From assembly GCA_947034895.1 (NCBI GenBank), contig OX344762.1, forward strand, positions 11,661,501 to 11,725,500: DNA of 64,000 nucleotides, written 5' to 3'. Below the pieces are notes generated by a model, which did not search any database, was not told where the DNA came from, and was given only the letters and a program-made list of their open reading frames with translations. This stretch comes from Rhytidiadelphus loreus (Eukaryota > Streptophyta > Bryopsida > Hypnales > Hylocomiaceae). Positions 36,601 through 49,280 of this stretch are shown piece by piece (positions within the stretch are counted from its first letter, which is position 1; each line of letters begins with the position of its first letter). The translations under genes and the position numbers were made by a program.

Positions 36601-39600
36601 TGGCTTCCTTTGCGTCATCTGCCTGCACAATAATGCACAAGGCATCACAGAGGTTTGCTACAGCCCACGAAGTAGTAATGCGAACCTGCACAAAACTACA
36701 CAATTACTCAAGTGCACTTTCATATCAAACATAATGCACTTGGGCACTAGACTGCTTTGCATTTCCAACAACAACTGTAACCCCCATCAGCAGTATGAAA
36801 TGCAAAATCTGATATCAAGATGATAAATCAACCGACGGTTCTCATTTTCAACAAGTAGCATACTATTGAACGACCCGTGCTAAGCTAAGCTGCTCAAAAT
36901 ACTTCACAGTAAAAGCATGCCCAAAGAGATAAAGGGCACATGCAAATACCGCAGCAGAGCTGTCTTCCATCCTCAACAGAAGAAGAGTAATTATCGGGAT
37001 CACCTTCTCCTTGCTGCCAAGGGACCACGAAGTTAGTTTTAGCTGACGAAACATGCGGAATCACACACGTTTGAAGTGAAAGAGAACAAAGAAAATAAAC
37101 AATGCAAATACCCTTATTCAGAGCAACAAGCTAGAAGATGAATTTCCAAGATCTAGTAATTATCTATAAATATTATAATTTGTTTACCTCTTCGACACTT
37201 CGGGAAACCCCACCATCACACCAACAGCCCGGCATGCTGCTGAACGCACCGCTGGAGTGTCATCGTCTCGAGAGGCACGCATCTACACGAATATGTTTAA
37301 TAACCAAAAGCCAATAAGAACATCTGAAAACGATAATAACATGTACTTCGAAACCGAGGGTGATTCTGTACCATTTCAAAATTACTGAATAATACACTAG
37401 TCAATCGAACAACGATAATAGTTATATTAAGACTGCCTGCAGGACAACAAAGGGCGTACCACGGAGGATATAATGAACTCTTGCTTCTGCGCAGGTAGAG
37501 CAGAAAATACAGCTGCCGTCAACCCAGCAAAGCACGTCAGCGCTGCACCTCGAACCTACACCATACAACATTAAAGAATGAATACAAGGAAAGACATCTA
37601 CATGGTGAGGTAGTGCTCATATCTCCGTGGTCTGAAAAGTAGCAATCAGAACAAACAAACAAACAAACAAACAAGACAAGACAAGACACAGGTACTCAAT
37701 TACCATAGGTGCATTATGAACCAGCACACCAGGCAAAAGACGGTCTAGAGCTTGCAGCCACTGCGAGCATCCATCATCTTTGCGTACAACCTCCGTCGTA
37801 TTAGAAGAGGAAGTAGTGGATATTAATCCCACATGCGTTGAAACTGCCTTCAGTGAGCTAGAGTCATGTAACTCGTCAGGTACTTCAAATCCAGATAGGA
37901 CCCGAAGAGCTTCATCCAAAAGCTTCAATATAAACAGATCAAGTCAGCAGTAGCAACCGCTTTCAACGTTGAAACAGTTGGTCGGTTTCATAATATTTAA
38001 AAAATTAACAGAACCCTACCCAGAATTCTCACAACAGACTGTTGAACCTTAAAACACCAAGACTAATTTCCTGAAAACAAAAGAAATCTTCACTACAATG
38101 CACACCTTGATTGCACTCTGCACCAGTTTATCATCACAAATTCGTGAAGGTTGAGCATCCACCACAGATAGACCCCCCTGTGCTGGACTTGATGTAGTCG
38201 AGTGTGCCTTTTCCCAGTCTGTGTCAAAAACCTCAGTCACAGCCCCATAAATCTGGTCCCAAAAGCTGGGTACCACCATTGGATAGTTATGTACTGCAGC
38301 CTTGAGCGCCTGTGATAAGCAAGATAAGACACCACGAGATGCATAAGCTACTATATGTTAAATGCTATGGCAACATCAATAACAACCCCATGCCTACGAA
38401 CAGAATGAGAAAATTCGCAATATCAACCAACCTGGAAAGCCTCAACTCGCACAACAGCGGGTGCAGGTGGCCGACAGTAAGATGTCAAATCCATTAAGAA
38501 AGTGCGTGGCGGCACTGAGTAGGTCATCTCTGTAGTGACACATCCTGAAAATCAAAGACGTTGAAATTCTCAACAGCATCTACTTCGCAGCGAAATAGTT
38601 CACAAACCTGCGATTAACATTTCGTGGTAATCCACAACCATGAACCAACACTAGGGGGTGGCAACAAAGTTTCTTCAGGACCGTAAGATTGATTGAACGC
38701 CAATACAAACGCAGTACACATAGCTGTTACTTAGGTCACAATAGCAGAATGTTAAGTTAACAGACCTTTAGGATCCTCTGCAGTAAGGATAGCGATCATG
38801 GGCCTGGATGCAGGACTAGCACTTAGAGCTGTACCCAGACAAGAGACTGCTGCAGTCTGGATCATACAACCATGCATGCACGTGTGTCACAAAAGAGATT
38901 CTTAATGCAATAGTTTTCATAAGTTTGTCACAACAATACCTCAATGACGTAAGTTGCATTGCAATTTCTTTCAAGCAGAGTGGGAACTTGTGAAAAAGAT
39001 CAAGGGAGGCACATATACCATTGTATTACTCTGATCTAAAGATGAACTGAAAAACTCCTGGGTTTTCTTGGAAACAGAGAGGACGACATTCGGTAGCAAT
39101 TGCAAAGGAAGCCGATTATACCTGTCCAAACCCAACATTGGTAAGTTATTGGATGTGAACGTTGAGCCTTCTGATAGTTAAAAGGGAAAGTATTACGTAA
39201 GCAAGTAAAAAGTATAAAATGAATCAACTAACCATCGATTGAAAACGAACCAAAATAATCATCATAAGCAAGTATAATGTCAGCATAGTTTACATGATGA
39301 GAACATCAAAGCGACGCATGTCAGCACACATGATGGACTGAACAATTAGGATGTATAGACTTACGGTGCTGCAGCCACCAGAAGAGACAGCGCCTTCAGG
39401 GCAGCAACTAGCGTGCCACTGTGCTTCTCATTTGATACAACATGCACAAGCCCTGTGGACCATCCATATAATAATTTTGAGCATTAAATCATGTCAGTTG
39501 GGAAGATGGCAGTATTCGGCACTTCAGGAAGACGTTACCCGGATCGTCCATTCTATAATTTCAAACTCATCCATGTTAAGTTCCTTGTTAACTTAACAAA

Positions 39601-42600
39601 GCCCAGGCCAAAATACATAATATGTTCACACCAACTCCACAGAACCAACCTTTCAGAAATACTCACATGCATGGGTGCAACCAAACATTTTCATGTTAGA
39701 GTTTTTTTTTCAAACAATTCATAACGATTATCAAGTTCCCATATGTAAATAGAAGTTTCAAAGAACAAGAAGAAATTGAGGACTTCAGATGGACAGATGA
39801 AGTCGTGCAGACATACCAGTATGAAGTTGAATTACAATCTGACCCAAAGTGCCCGACAGAGTGGTAAATGGTGACTTTTGTGCAAGCTCCCGATATTCCG
39901 CAACCTGTAGGAATGCACGTACTGGACCTTCCAATATAACTGCTATCGTAGCAGCTGCTGCAAAACGAGCCTGCTCATCCGAAAATCGTTCACATCATTA
40001 ATACAACGGAGGATGATAACACGGTTTACGTAGTCTGCATTAGCCCAGACCCCACACTGATGAAAATAAATTAAGACCTCAAAAGCCACATGACCAGCTT
40101 AAGACCACAAGCACAGTAATATACCTTCACAATAGGGTCAAAGAGCAGGGTTGTAAGCAGCGTAGCCTGGTAAGGTCTGTGTACAAGATAATCAAATAAG
40201 TTAACAAAGCAAATCTCAAAAACATAACCCCAATTCAGAAGCACATTGAAAGCCTCACTCCCTGACATTATTGTAGATCTAAAAAGAAGCAAACAAGCAC
40301 ATTCTTTTGGAATTACACACAGTGCTAAAAAAAACAGACGGATACGCATGTTACCGAGGCTGCAAAACGTCATGTGTTGGAAAAAGTAAAGCCCAATGTG
40401 CATGCAGTGACTTCGGATCTGCCCTTGCCAGAACCTAAACAATGTGGAGATTTGCCATTGTTAGTTTCAACATCTCTTTCAGGTTTGAACACCAGTAAAA
40501 GAACGCCCAAATCTTAACACTCTGAAAGCTTTGGGGCATTTGTAAAGCGCTTAATCAATCCCAAAAAGTGAGCCACCATTTTCCAATATGATAAGTAGCC
40601 CTCAAACGTCAGTTTCCATCCCAGTAAGAAACTCGCAGTCAATAAATGTAGAACTAAATTATGCACGTGACTATCCAATTAGTGCGGTGAATATTCAGTA
40701 GACACTCAGCGAACTGATGGAATGAGAATATAGCCAAAGAGAAAACCCTCCTCAGAAATAAAACAAGGACCACAACAGAAACATTGAGTTTTGATCAAGA
40801 CCCGCATCTTCCAAGAGTCATAACACCATGTACAGGAAAAAAGGAACACCTGAAAAGTCGTGATGGCAGTTATTCGGCACCTGGAGCTCTTGTAGCGATC
40901 AATATCCGAAACAGAACCATCACTGTCACTCTGGTCAGAATCAAACGAGAAGTCCTTTGAAAGAGATTCATCTAGCATGCCCGTGCTCTCACTGCTTGTG
41001 TGTGCAAGAGATTTCATCTTGCCACGGAGATGAGGCGGCCGATACGCGCTGCCCTCTTTCCATGGGCGAGTTTCTGAAGTTTGACCTTGGCTACTGCTCA
41101 ATCCATAGAGGAAAAACATGCGCAGAAATCCTACATAGGAGGCCACCTGCCCAAAGAGGAATTGTTCAATCAATACAAAGTTTGACGTTGGCGAGAAGGT
41201 TCAGATGGGCCTCAAAGCTGTAGTCTAGTCACAATAATACCAACAGAAGATGGTGGGGAAAAGGATTACATACATGCTCCTCAAGAGACCCCTTTCGATC
41301 AGAAAAAACAAGGTGCACGCATCGGAGGAAAGCTGAAAAGTATCTGTTTATGAGCATGATCGTTGTTAAGTCACAACCACTACAGCAGCGAACTTCATGA
41401 CTAGACGGACCTGGACACTATAAAAACATCAAACTTGCAACTTGAGAAAATGATGATCATGCCACCAAGATAAAGATTCTTCAAATGTGGAACATAGATG
41501 TAATCAAAAACTTCACCTGAAAAAAGCTGGCTCTGTAAAGCGAAAAAATCTAGGTACAGATCGGAACTATATCTGTTGTCCCTCTCTAGACACCATACCA
41601 ATAGAAATACCCACCTGGAAGTATCGGAATCTTCTGTCAATGGCCCTTTAGTTGCGAAATGTTCAACTAATGTCCGCAGTTCCTGGTTTGCAACAGCAAC
41701 AGAGAACGGTTGTAACTCAACGTGTACTAGAACTGAAGATGAGCCTGACCTTTATCCTGAGGATGTCCCTTGTTGCTACGACCACATTAAGTTTAATTCA
41801 AATATAGATTCCCTAACACTGTAGAACGCCTGACTGACTAAACTTTAAACAATAATTTACAGAGGAAAGAGTATGTGCCTTTCCAAGAGAACATATTCTG
41901 GTGAAGTAGACCCCAATATTTGCGAACGGAAATCTTCTTAAAAGTGCATAATCAGCCGGTATAAGGTTAACCCTGCAATGATCGAGTACTATTTTGAATT
42001 TGTGCATATTTTTGCTCATATCTTTGTACAAATATATTATTCCCCTCAATTTTGTCAAACTAGTAATTAAGGAAGGTTGCTTTTTTAATATTCAAGAATC
42101 AGATTCGATGAATGAGAAGTAATTTGGACGAAACATCACCCCGAAGTACTCAGTCCATCATCCAGAATATGGCCTTCGGAAACGATTCGGGTTAAACCCC
42201 ATACGTACAACCAAATTTTAAAAATTATGAGATAATATTAAAATAGCATCTAGAAGGACACTGGCCGGGACTTCAAACATACGCAAAACACGAATTTTAC
42301 GAAGGTGAATTGGAAAATAAAATATATAAAATATGGCCTGGAAACGTATTGGATATGCTCTAGTTTTACCCAATTCAGAATTTGACGTCAAGTGCTATGA
42401 CATACCTGTACAGCGTATCTCCAAGTGTCATTGGATATGACTGGTCCCGCCCTTGTAAACACATTGCCTATTGCAACAAACACAAGCCTCTGGACTTCCA
42501 TATCGTCATCGACAGGTCTGGACCTAACTGCAATATTTGGTCTTGAGCTTGACTCAATATGCTGACCCCGCAACGATGTCGCCGAGCGAGTTACCAACCC

Positions 42601-43798
42601 CAGCAGGAATGGAACGAGTGACGTGACATCATCTACAGACAGCTGGTCTCCGCTGTCATGCAGCAATTGCCTGTGCACATCCCAAATTAATTGCCACGAG
42701 AGCTTCACTATCCAGGGGTCCCAACTATATAATCAGAAATTCAAATGACAGTCAACATGAGAAGTTTGGTCCATGTTGCGCACCCGAGAGCTGTTAGGGC
42801 TTCAACCTTTGCCTTGCTGGCATCTATTTTGCCTTTTTCCTCAAGGGCAACTAGAGCAATCACTGGCGTTGCTGATGTTATGATTCCCTGAAGAAAGTTA
42901 ACAAGGGCAACGAGAGCATGGGAACTGAATTCCAATTGCATTCGAAAACTGATTTCATTTATCTGCAGCCATGGAACAGTGACCAACTTTAGATGCATGT
43001 TAAGCCAGAACGAATCAGTAGAGAAATAAATCATAAGCACGGAAATGGAAGATGCAAAATTTTGATTCTCCAGTGCAAAGAAACGACTATGAGAAGTTAG
43101 TAAACGAAACCACAGAAATGGAAGATGCAGAATTTTGATTCTCCAGTGCAAAGCAACGACTGTGAGAAGTTAGTAAACGAAACTAAAGAGCACTTGCAGA
43201 GAGAGTGCTGTAAGCATCCAAATACCAAATTACAAGTAGACCGGCAGATGCGAGCCGCTTCATCGCTAACCACAGGAAGCCATTTCCCTGACACTGCTTG
43301 CACCAACAAAGATACATCTGCTGCAACCTGAGGCGATCACAAAGACGTCAAAGATCGGACAAGACTATCTTCCTCTCAGAGCGATACCCAACATTGCGTG
43401 AATCAAACTTCCCGAATGAATCGACTTCCGCAATCCCCCATGCCCTAAAAAACTATTTCCGGCTTTTAGACGCCACTTCCAGTAACAATTGACATGTATA
43501 CAAGGGTCACAGACGAATTTGCTAACTGCATTACAGTACAGACGCAATTGGTAGACAGACGCTCAGCTCAAGCTCGCAAACCAAACTCGTAATTGCAAAC
43601 GAGCTGAGCTAATAAAACGACGAATCTTTCAGCGGAAGGAGGCCAAAATAGAAAGAGTACCTCACGAGGTGGAATTCGGGAGACAGACTGCAGTAGATTG
43701 GGAGCATGAGAGAGAATATGGGGGACCAACGAAGAAGGCTCGATAGCAGCGCGCAACGAATCGAACACCCATCGCCATGGACTGGTTGAACCAGCCAT
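33604..43798 (-). CDS. HEATR6: HEAT repeat-containing protein 6-like (HEATR6, ARM-repeat superfamily)
   Basis: 27 exons (5' to 3'): 43661-43798, 43226-43327, 42784-42962, 42406-42724, 41615-41682, 41274-41343, 40850-41146, 40355-40434, 40125-40176, 39817-39970, 39365-39452, 39019-39121, 38766-38856, 38432-38544, 38106-38309, 37704-37922, 37460-37555, 37188-37282, 36950-37013, 36601-36685, 36391-36464, 35683-35892, 35459-35532, 35098-35204, 34424-34542, 34053-34130, 33604-33933. All are GT-AG and in phase; 1,202 aa. The family hallmark block FLRCVHLVFSDRKGSLEEHV (about residue 275) precedes an acidic, Ser-rich linker (FSDSDQSDSDGSVSD type, exon 7). Helical HEAT units follow: LHAHWALLFPTHDVLQPR, LLTTLLFDPIVK, VRITTSWAVANLCD, VQWNVCHALGNLF and IRMHAASALA. 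The N-terminal conserved region corresponds to DUF4042 of HEATR6. It is probably a cytosolic or nuclear scaffold of unknown biochemical role. The junction after exon 18 is the least certain. Confidence 0.92.
43041..43186. repeat. Tandem duplication (73 bp x 2) in HEATR6-like intron 2
   Basis: Two adjacent copies of a 73-bp unit beginning 'gaaatggaagatgca(a/g)aatt' and ending 'gagaagttagtaaacgaaac', differing at few positions. It lies between exons 2 and 3, just downstream of the exon 2 donor in gene orientation. It creates extra open frame but no plausible exon. Confidence 0.85.
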
Positions 43799-45042
43799 GG
43801 CAACAGTTGTTTCTTGCTCCTCAAATCCAACCCGACTCCATTCACTCTCTAAACTTGATGTTTACTCACAAATTCACCGAATCGTCTTCCACCACCCATC
43901 TTCCATAACGGCAATCAAACAACAAATGCAGCTCTCAGTCTAACTCAACCACCAGTCTGAACCCCTCGACTATCACTAGCGTCCCTCAAGCCAGGCAGCA
44001 TCGAGACTCAATCCCGAAGCTGAGTACATTTTTTTCCCACTTCGGCAGGCGTAGAGAAGATGAACCGTAACAAACCCCCAGTCCCTCCCATCTAACCTCT
44101 CACCCGCCGAACATTGATGCTTCTGCACCCCTCCTCACTCAACTCGAAGAAATCCGCAAAGTATGGCTTGGCGTCATGAATTTCAAAGTGTCAGTCCCTT
44201 CGTCGCCAAACAGTAAAACCATTGCCCCGAGAATATGCAAAACCCTAGCGGCCAAAGATACCCGAGACAGGAGGTTCAAGAGTAAAGGATCCCTGTACGG
44301 ACGAGGACCTTCCTTTCAAACCCCAAATCGTCGCTTGACGCAAACCACCGGAAACCAGTTCCATTGAAATTTGGCACTCACCGGCTCTGGAGCTCTTCTT
44401 TAGATGCCCAGCCATGGAACCTCTTCCCGGAAGTTGTGACAAAGAAATGAGTACAGTTCATAGAAAGGCATGTGACCGCAAATTACTCGAGCTAACTAAA
44501 CCCTGGCTGTGAGAGCGAGTCTGAGAACTTGGAGCGCAATTCGAATAACCAAAGTTTAACTGAGAAAGTTTCTAATAATATCCTCTGGGGAGATGACATT
44601 TGATTCGGAGAACTCCGTCTCATAAATTGCCTTGGCGCCTTGCAATTTCAGTGGTAGCATTGATAATTAAGATTTGACGGAATGTTTTCTCTGACCTGGC
44701 GTCGTTGTACTGTGGAGTGTGGACACGCTCACCCACTGTACCCTTACGGTTCCATTTGGCACTCCATAAACTTTCTTTCTTTTTGACACAAATTGACTCG
44801 ATTACAACTGCAAAAAGAAGCACTCGATGAACTTTCTCTAGTCCTTATCCTCCTGTCGCTAATGAAACATTCTGACCTGCTGGAAGCACTTGAGTCGATC
44901 ATTGATAATTAAGATTTGACGGAAGATTTGAGTCAAGCATTGATAATCAAAATTTAAGTTAACGGAAGCCAGAAGAAAGCCTCTAGTACAGTATGGCCAT
45001 GGCGGAAGGGTATGGCAGATAGTTGACAAGTTGACAACCACG
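43799..45042. promoter_or_regulatory. Divergent (shared) upstream region of the HEATR6-like and hydrolase genes
   Basis: 1.24 kb between two start codons facing away from each other. The half next to the HEATR6-like gene is near 50% GC, in contrast to ordinary intergenic DNA here. A minus-strand ATG at 44,415 opens an 11-codon piece (MAGHLKKSSRA) ending at a consensus donor GCCG|GTGAGT (44,382). It may be the first exon of an alternative transcript or of another small gene, but no second exon was found. A repeated motif (listed separately) lies nearer the hydrolase. Confidence 0.5.
44657..44968 (+). promoter_or_regulatory. Motif repeated three times upstream of the hydrolase gene
   Basis: The sequence CATTGATAATTAAGATTTGA followed by CGGAA occurs at about 44,658-44,682 and 44,900-44,924. 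A diverged third copy (gcattgataatcaaaatttaa…cggaag) lies at about 44,937-44,966. The second and third copies are preceded by 'gagtc(g/a)a'. It may be a duplicated cis-element cluster or simply a duplicated spacer; its function is inferred only from position 75-390 bp upstream of the ATG. Confidence 0.45.
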
Positions 45043-46833
45043 ATGGCAATGACGTACAGTGCATCTGTTTCTTGCTCAACCCTGATACCCTTGCAATCTC
45101 CGACATTAGTTAAGGGTTCCCCTGTCCTAAGTCCACATTCGTCGATAGTCAGCTCGTTGTCGGTTCAGCATTCTTTGGAAACGCCCCGTAGATGGAAACA
45201 ATCATTGAGGTCTAGTGCTTCCGATTCTCGCAAGGGACGTGGTGATTTTGTGAGCACTTCAGTGTTCGAGGTTCGTGATCCAGAGTCTACGTTGCGGTGG
45301 AAGGCTATGGCGGATCCGAGCGCCGAGGGACCTCCAGGGCAAGAGTTTACATTCGTAAACAAGAATGGGCTGAGGTTGAAGGGATTACTCGTGGATGGTG
45401 GGGCCGGATCCAAGGAGGTCTGCATTCTGTGTCATGGCTTCCGGTCATCGAAAGAAAGCAGGACCTTGAGCGCTTTGTCGAAAGGGTTGGCGGAGGCTGG
45501 GGTGAGCACCTTCCGGTTTGATTTCTCTGGCAATGGGAAAAGCGAGGGAAGATTCGCCTATGGAAACTATTGGAAGGAGGTCGAGGACTTGCGAGCAGCG
45601 GTGGAGTTTTGGACTTCCAAAGGCTCCAGGGTTGTTTGTGTAGTCGGCCACAGCAAGGGCGGCAACTGCGTGGTGTTGTACGCGTCCAAGTACCACGATG
45701 TGCCATACGTAATCAACATCAGTGGCCGATTCGCCCTTGAAAAAGGTCAGTGCTTCGTCCATTGCCATTTTCTCGTGCATCGCATATGAATGCGAGTAAC
45801 TAATCCCGCTCTCTGTCCTGCTCAACATAATCTTTGCTTGGATCTTCTGCTCTGCACCAGCACGATGCTGTTCCTTGCGACATTACCTGCATGCGATCAT
45901 CCTGTGCTCTCTCAAATCGACACCAAAACGTGAAGCGGGCCCATTACCCTTGAATCTGCTTTCTTTCCACTTCCAATAACCTCAAATCTTCCGAAGCATT
46001 GTTACGAAGAACGGTCGAATATTCTAGACTCGAATTTTTTGGTCTCCGAATTGGTTTATAAGTTTTGCACTTATGGCTATTCTTTTTCAATGTCCTGTGT
46101 TCTTGAGCTATTGCCCTTCAGATGTAATTTAATAACATTGGAGAAGCGATCAAATTGTCGCTGAGTTAGAAAGCGAGAACTTTCGCAAACGCTTTTCTTA
46201 GTACCTATGCTTCAAGCTACAACGTTGACAGATTAATAATAGATGCCCATGAGATTTTTGTTTTTGAATATACTCCGCAATCTGGATTTCCCTGATACAT
46301 TTCGTTTCAACGCTGCCGGATCATTCGCGAGTTCACTCTTGAAACCCTAAGTCTCCATTCCATGGCATAACCCCTTGAAATGCACCGTCTGGTGTGTTCA
46401 AGTCCGTCGCCACTTCGAAATCGTCTCACTCCCCGCTCGACTTGGTGCAGGGATCTTGGAACGATTCGGCGGGCAAGAAGGGCTACGGAAGCTGGAGGAC
46501 GAAGGCGTGCTGGACATCAAAGACGCCTCCGGCAACGTGGAGTACCAAGTGACGAAAGCGGATTTGCGAGACAGGCTGACCACCAACATGCACGCAGCCT
46601 GCTTAGCCATTCCTGAGCCCACGCGAGTGCTCACCATCCACGGCACCAACGACGAGGTGGTTCCCGCAGACGATGCCTACCAGTTTGCGCAGCGGATTCC
46701 AACGCATAAGCTGGTGCTGATAAAGGACGCCAACCACGGCTTCCACGCCCACCAAAGCCAGCTCTCAAAGCACGTGCTTCAGTTCTTGCAAGAGACGAGC
46801 GCTCTGCAAGAATCGGGCGCATTGCAACCTTAG
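45043..46833 (+). CDS. Alpha/beta hydrolase (serine hydrolase, probable plastid-targeted)
   Basis: Exons 45,043-45,745 and 46,451-46,833 give 361 aa; the 705-bp intron runs GTCAGT…ggtgcag and phase closes at Gly. The acceptor at 46,450 was preferred over one at 46,402 because it keeps the SGRFALEKGILERFGG stretch collinear with the family. The first roughly 80 residues are Ser/Thr/Arg-rich and nearly free of acids, like a chloroplast transit peptide. The fold signatures are LCHGFRSSKES (oxyanion-hole loop), GHSKGG with nucleophile Ser 204, IHGTNDEVVP with Asp 302 and NHGFHAH with His 330. This subfamily (Hydrolase_4 / serine aminopeptidase S33-like) has mostly uncharacterised plant members; the substrate cannot be inferred. 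The start is the first ATG of the frame; a second ATG lies two codons later. Confidence 0.92.
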
Positions 46834-46839
46834 ACGATT

Positions 46840-47045
46840 TCCTGGAGTTCAACTAGGGTATGGATTCTCAAGCAGATCATCCTTTAGAATAACGACGTGC
46901 ACCATGGCTAACCTCCTGCAGTTCAACTTGGGTATGAATTCTCAAGCAGATCAGCTTTTGGATTGCCGACGCCTACCATGGCCGATCTCCTGCACTTCAA
47001 TTAGGGTACAGATTCTTAACCAGATCATCTTCTAGCCTGATGTGC
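46840..47045 (+). repeat. Degenerate tandem repeat, about 74 bp x 3, just past the hydrolase stop
   Basis: Units begin 'tcctg(g/c)a(g/c)ttcaa(c/t)t(a/t)gggta' at about 46,841, 46,914 and 46,987 and continue 'gattct(c/t)aa(g/c)cagatca'. The first unit starts within a few bases of the stop codon, so the array probably forms the 3' UTR. Confidence 0.8.
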
Positions 47046-47677
47046 ACTGACTGCGAATACTTCTTCGAAAGTAGATCAGAGAACACTATTTTCCATCACT
47101 TTAAGCATTTTAACCAGTGTGTAGGAGTGTGCTTTCATTGGGAGATTCCTCACTGGAGAGGTTGCTTTGGGTATAAGAACCAAATTTCTTGTGAGCTCAA
47201 ATTTTGTTCACGATGTAAAAATTTGGTATGCAATCATTCAAAGTGGGAGGTTTGAAGTCCACTACAGTACTGAAGGTAAGTAGACAGCCCAAATTCAATT
47301 TCCATTCAAAGATCAGTAGCCATTGACACCATGGTCGTGCTTACACTACTTGCTTAACAGTTCAAATAATTGTATGAATAGTTGAGCTGTTGCTAACAGA
47401 GCAAGAGATGCGTTAGTGATCCTCTACTCTTTACCTTACAACACGCTTGTCATTACGATCCAAGCTTGGTTCTTCAAGGCTTTAGGGTGGGTTTTTTTGT
47501 GCCACTTCTGAATGGCAGTTGTTTGCATTCCGCAGTTGTACTTCGTTGGTGTGACTTGTGGACAAACTTACGTACAGTACAGTACACTGTTATGGCACTC
47601 TGCTGTGAAGCTTAGTGTTGCTCTAATTGACACTGCAACATCTACATTGCAGGAGATTGTTGATCTTGAGTGAGAAT

Positions 47678-48132
47678 CTTTTCTGAAAAGTCTTAAATTG
47701 ATCATCTGTGGTTTTTGTGAGTAACAGGCTCATGACATTCTCATTTTCTGAAAAGTTTTCAATTGATCATCTGTGGTTTTTGTGAGTAACAGGCTCATGA
47801 CATTCTAATTTTCTGAAAAGTTTTCAATTGATCATCTGTGGTTTTTGTGAGTAACAGACTCATGACATTCTCATTTTCTGAAAAGTTTTCAATTGATCAT
47901 CTGTGGTTTTTGTGAGTAACAGGCTCATGACATTCTCATTTTCTGAAAAGTTTTCAATTGATCATCTGTGGTTTTTGTGAGTAACAGGTTCATGACATTC
48001 TCATTTTCTGAAAAGTTTTCAATTGATCATCTGTGGTTTTTGTGAGTAACAGGTTCATGACATTCTCATTTTCTGAAAAGTTTTCAATTGATCATCTGTG
48101 GTTTTTGTGAGTAACAGGTTCATGACATTCTC
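47678..48132 (+). repeat. 65-bp minisatellite, seven copies
   Basis: Unit starts recur every 65 bp (47,678, 47,743, 47,808, 47,873, 47,938, 48,003, 48,068). Each contains 'ttttctgaaaagttttcaat', 'tgatcatctgtgg' and 'gtgagtaacagg(c/t)tcatg'. The first copy is the most diverged; the later ones are almost identical, indicating recent expansion. No frame is open through it. The DNA between the previous array and here (47,046-47,677) shows no gene. Confidence 0.95.
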
Positions 48133-48444
48133 AATTCCTTTAGGGAATTTGCTTCCAGAGCTTTCACTTGATGAATGAAAACATAATTATTTCTTGTCAA
48201 ATTTTACTTGCATACATGGTATGCCTCTTTTGAATGAGTTCGCGTTTGAAAAAAAATTTAAAATTGACTGCCTTGATTCATGAGGAGAATGTGGAGAAAA
48301 TTCATGTTAATACTGTCAGCCTACAAGGAACTGAATCATCCAATGAATCCTTCTAAAACATTCCAAGATGGGTATGAAAGTCAATTCACCTTTTAAATAC
48401 CGGTAGTCAAAGTATATTATCTTTGCCACCAAGCATCCAATTCT

Positions 48445-49280
48445 TCAACCCCTTTAAGCCATAAAGGACCACGGCCTTTTTTCTTTTTGTCAAAAAACAC
48501 TCCAAATTGTCATGTCTATTGCAATTTGCAAAGTGCAAAAAACTCTCAAAATTTATTTTTGGCATTTCTAATTGTAGGATCTTGTACTAGACTAGTCTAA
48601 GAGTGTGGAAGAAATTCAGAAACTTTAATCACATAGATTGCAAGATACTTGCATTTAAAGTGAGGAAAACAAGTTCTTTTGCACCTTATGTAATTAGATT
48701 ATTTGACTTTGAACCTTCTTAACTTAAATATTTTGCACTATGGAGTTTGCATTTAAATTTTTTTATCTTGAAGAATTAAGTATAGAAAAAAAAACTTAAT
48801 AGAAAAAAAACTTAATTTTCATTCCTAATAAAATTGTTAAGTAGAAGATTGTATGAGATAGAAAAAAAAACTAAATTGTTAATATCTCTAAAATGGAATT
48901 GAAACACAATAATCCCAATGGTGAGATTGTTCTAGCAAACAAACTAAACCTTCAAGAACTCTCTATTTTGAAAATTGTGAAAACTAGGTTCAAAAACAAA
49001 TTCAACACATTATTTTCTCAAGAAGATGCTATGATTGCCTAAAAAATAAGATGGTCCACAACTTTCACATCACTTATATGGAATGAACCAAAGCTTTCAA
49101 TTTAGACAAAAATATGATCTATATAGAAAAAAAAAAATGGAAATTTTTATTTCAAGGCTTTGTAGATTTCTTTTACTATCTAGTGAGGTGAAAATTGTAC
49201 TTAGGATGGCATAACTTTTGCTCCCAAGCATTGATTGAAATAAAAATTATATTTTTAGAAAGCTAATGTGTTTTTCTATC
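48445..49280 (+). mobile_element. Family B TTAA-type MITE, copy B2 (3' end missing)
   Basis: Starts TCAACCCCTTTAAGCC (TTAA decayed) and follows B1 for over 800 bp through 'gtgagattgttctagca', 'aagatgctat(a/g)a' and 'aaagctaat'. Homology stops exactly where element D1 begins with TTAA, and nothing like the B1 right end is found after D1. The missing end was probably lost by deletion at or after the D1 insertion. Confidence 0.78.

Noticed and set aside
41281..41337. Acceptor acttttcag at about 41,332 for HEATR6-like exon 6
   Set aside because: It gives the wrong phase after exon 5 and drops the Ser-Arg-Tyr-Phe residues; the ataaacag site 11 nt upstream restores frame and the family block.
46403..46450. 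Earlier acceptor (gttcaag) for hydrolase exon 2
   Set aside because: It is in phase, but it would insert 16 residues into a loop that is collinear with the family when the ggtgcag acceptor at 46,450 is used; that site also has the better pyrimidine tract.
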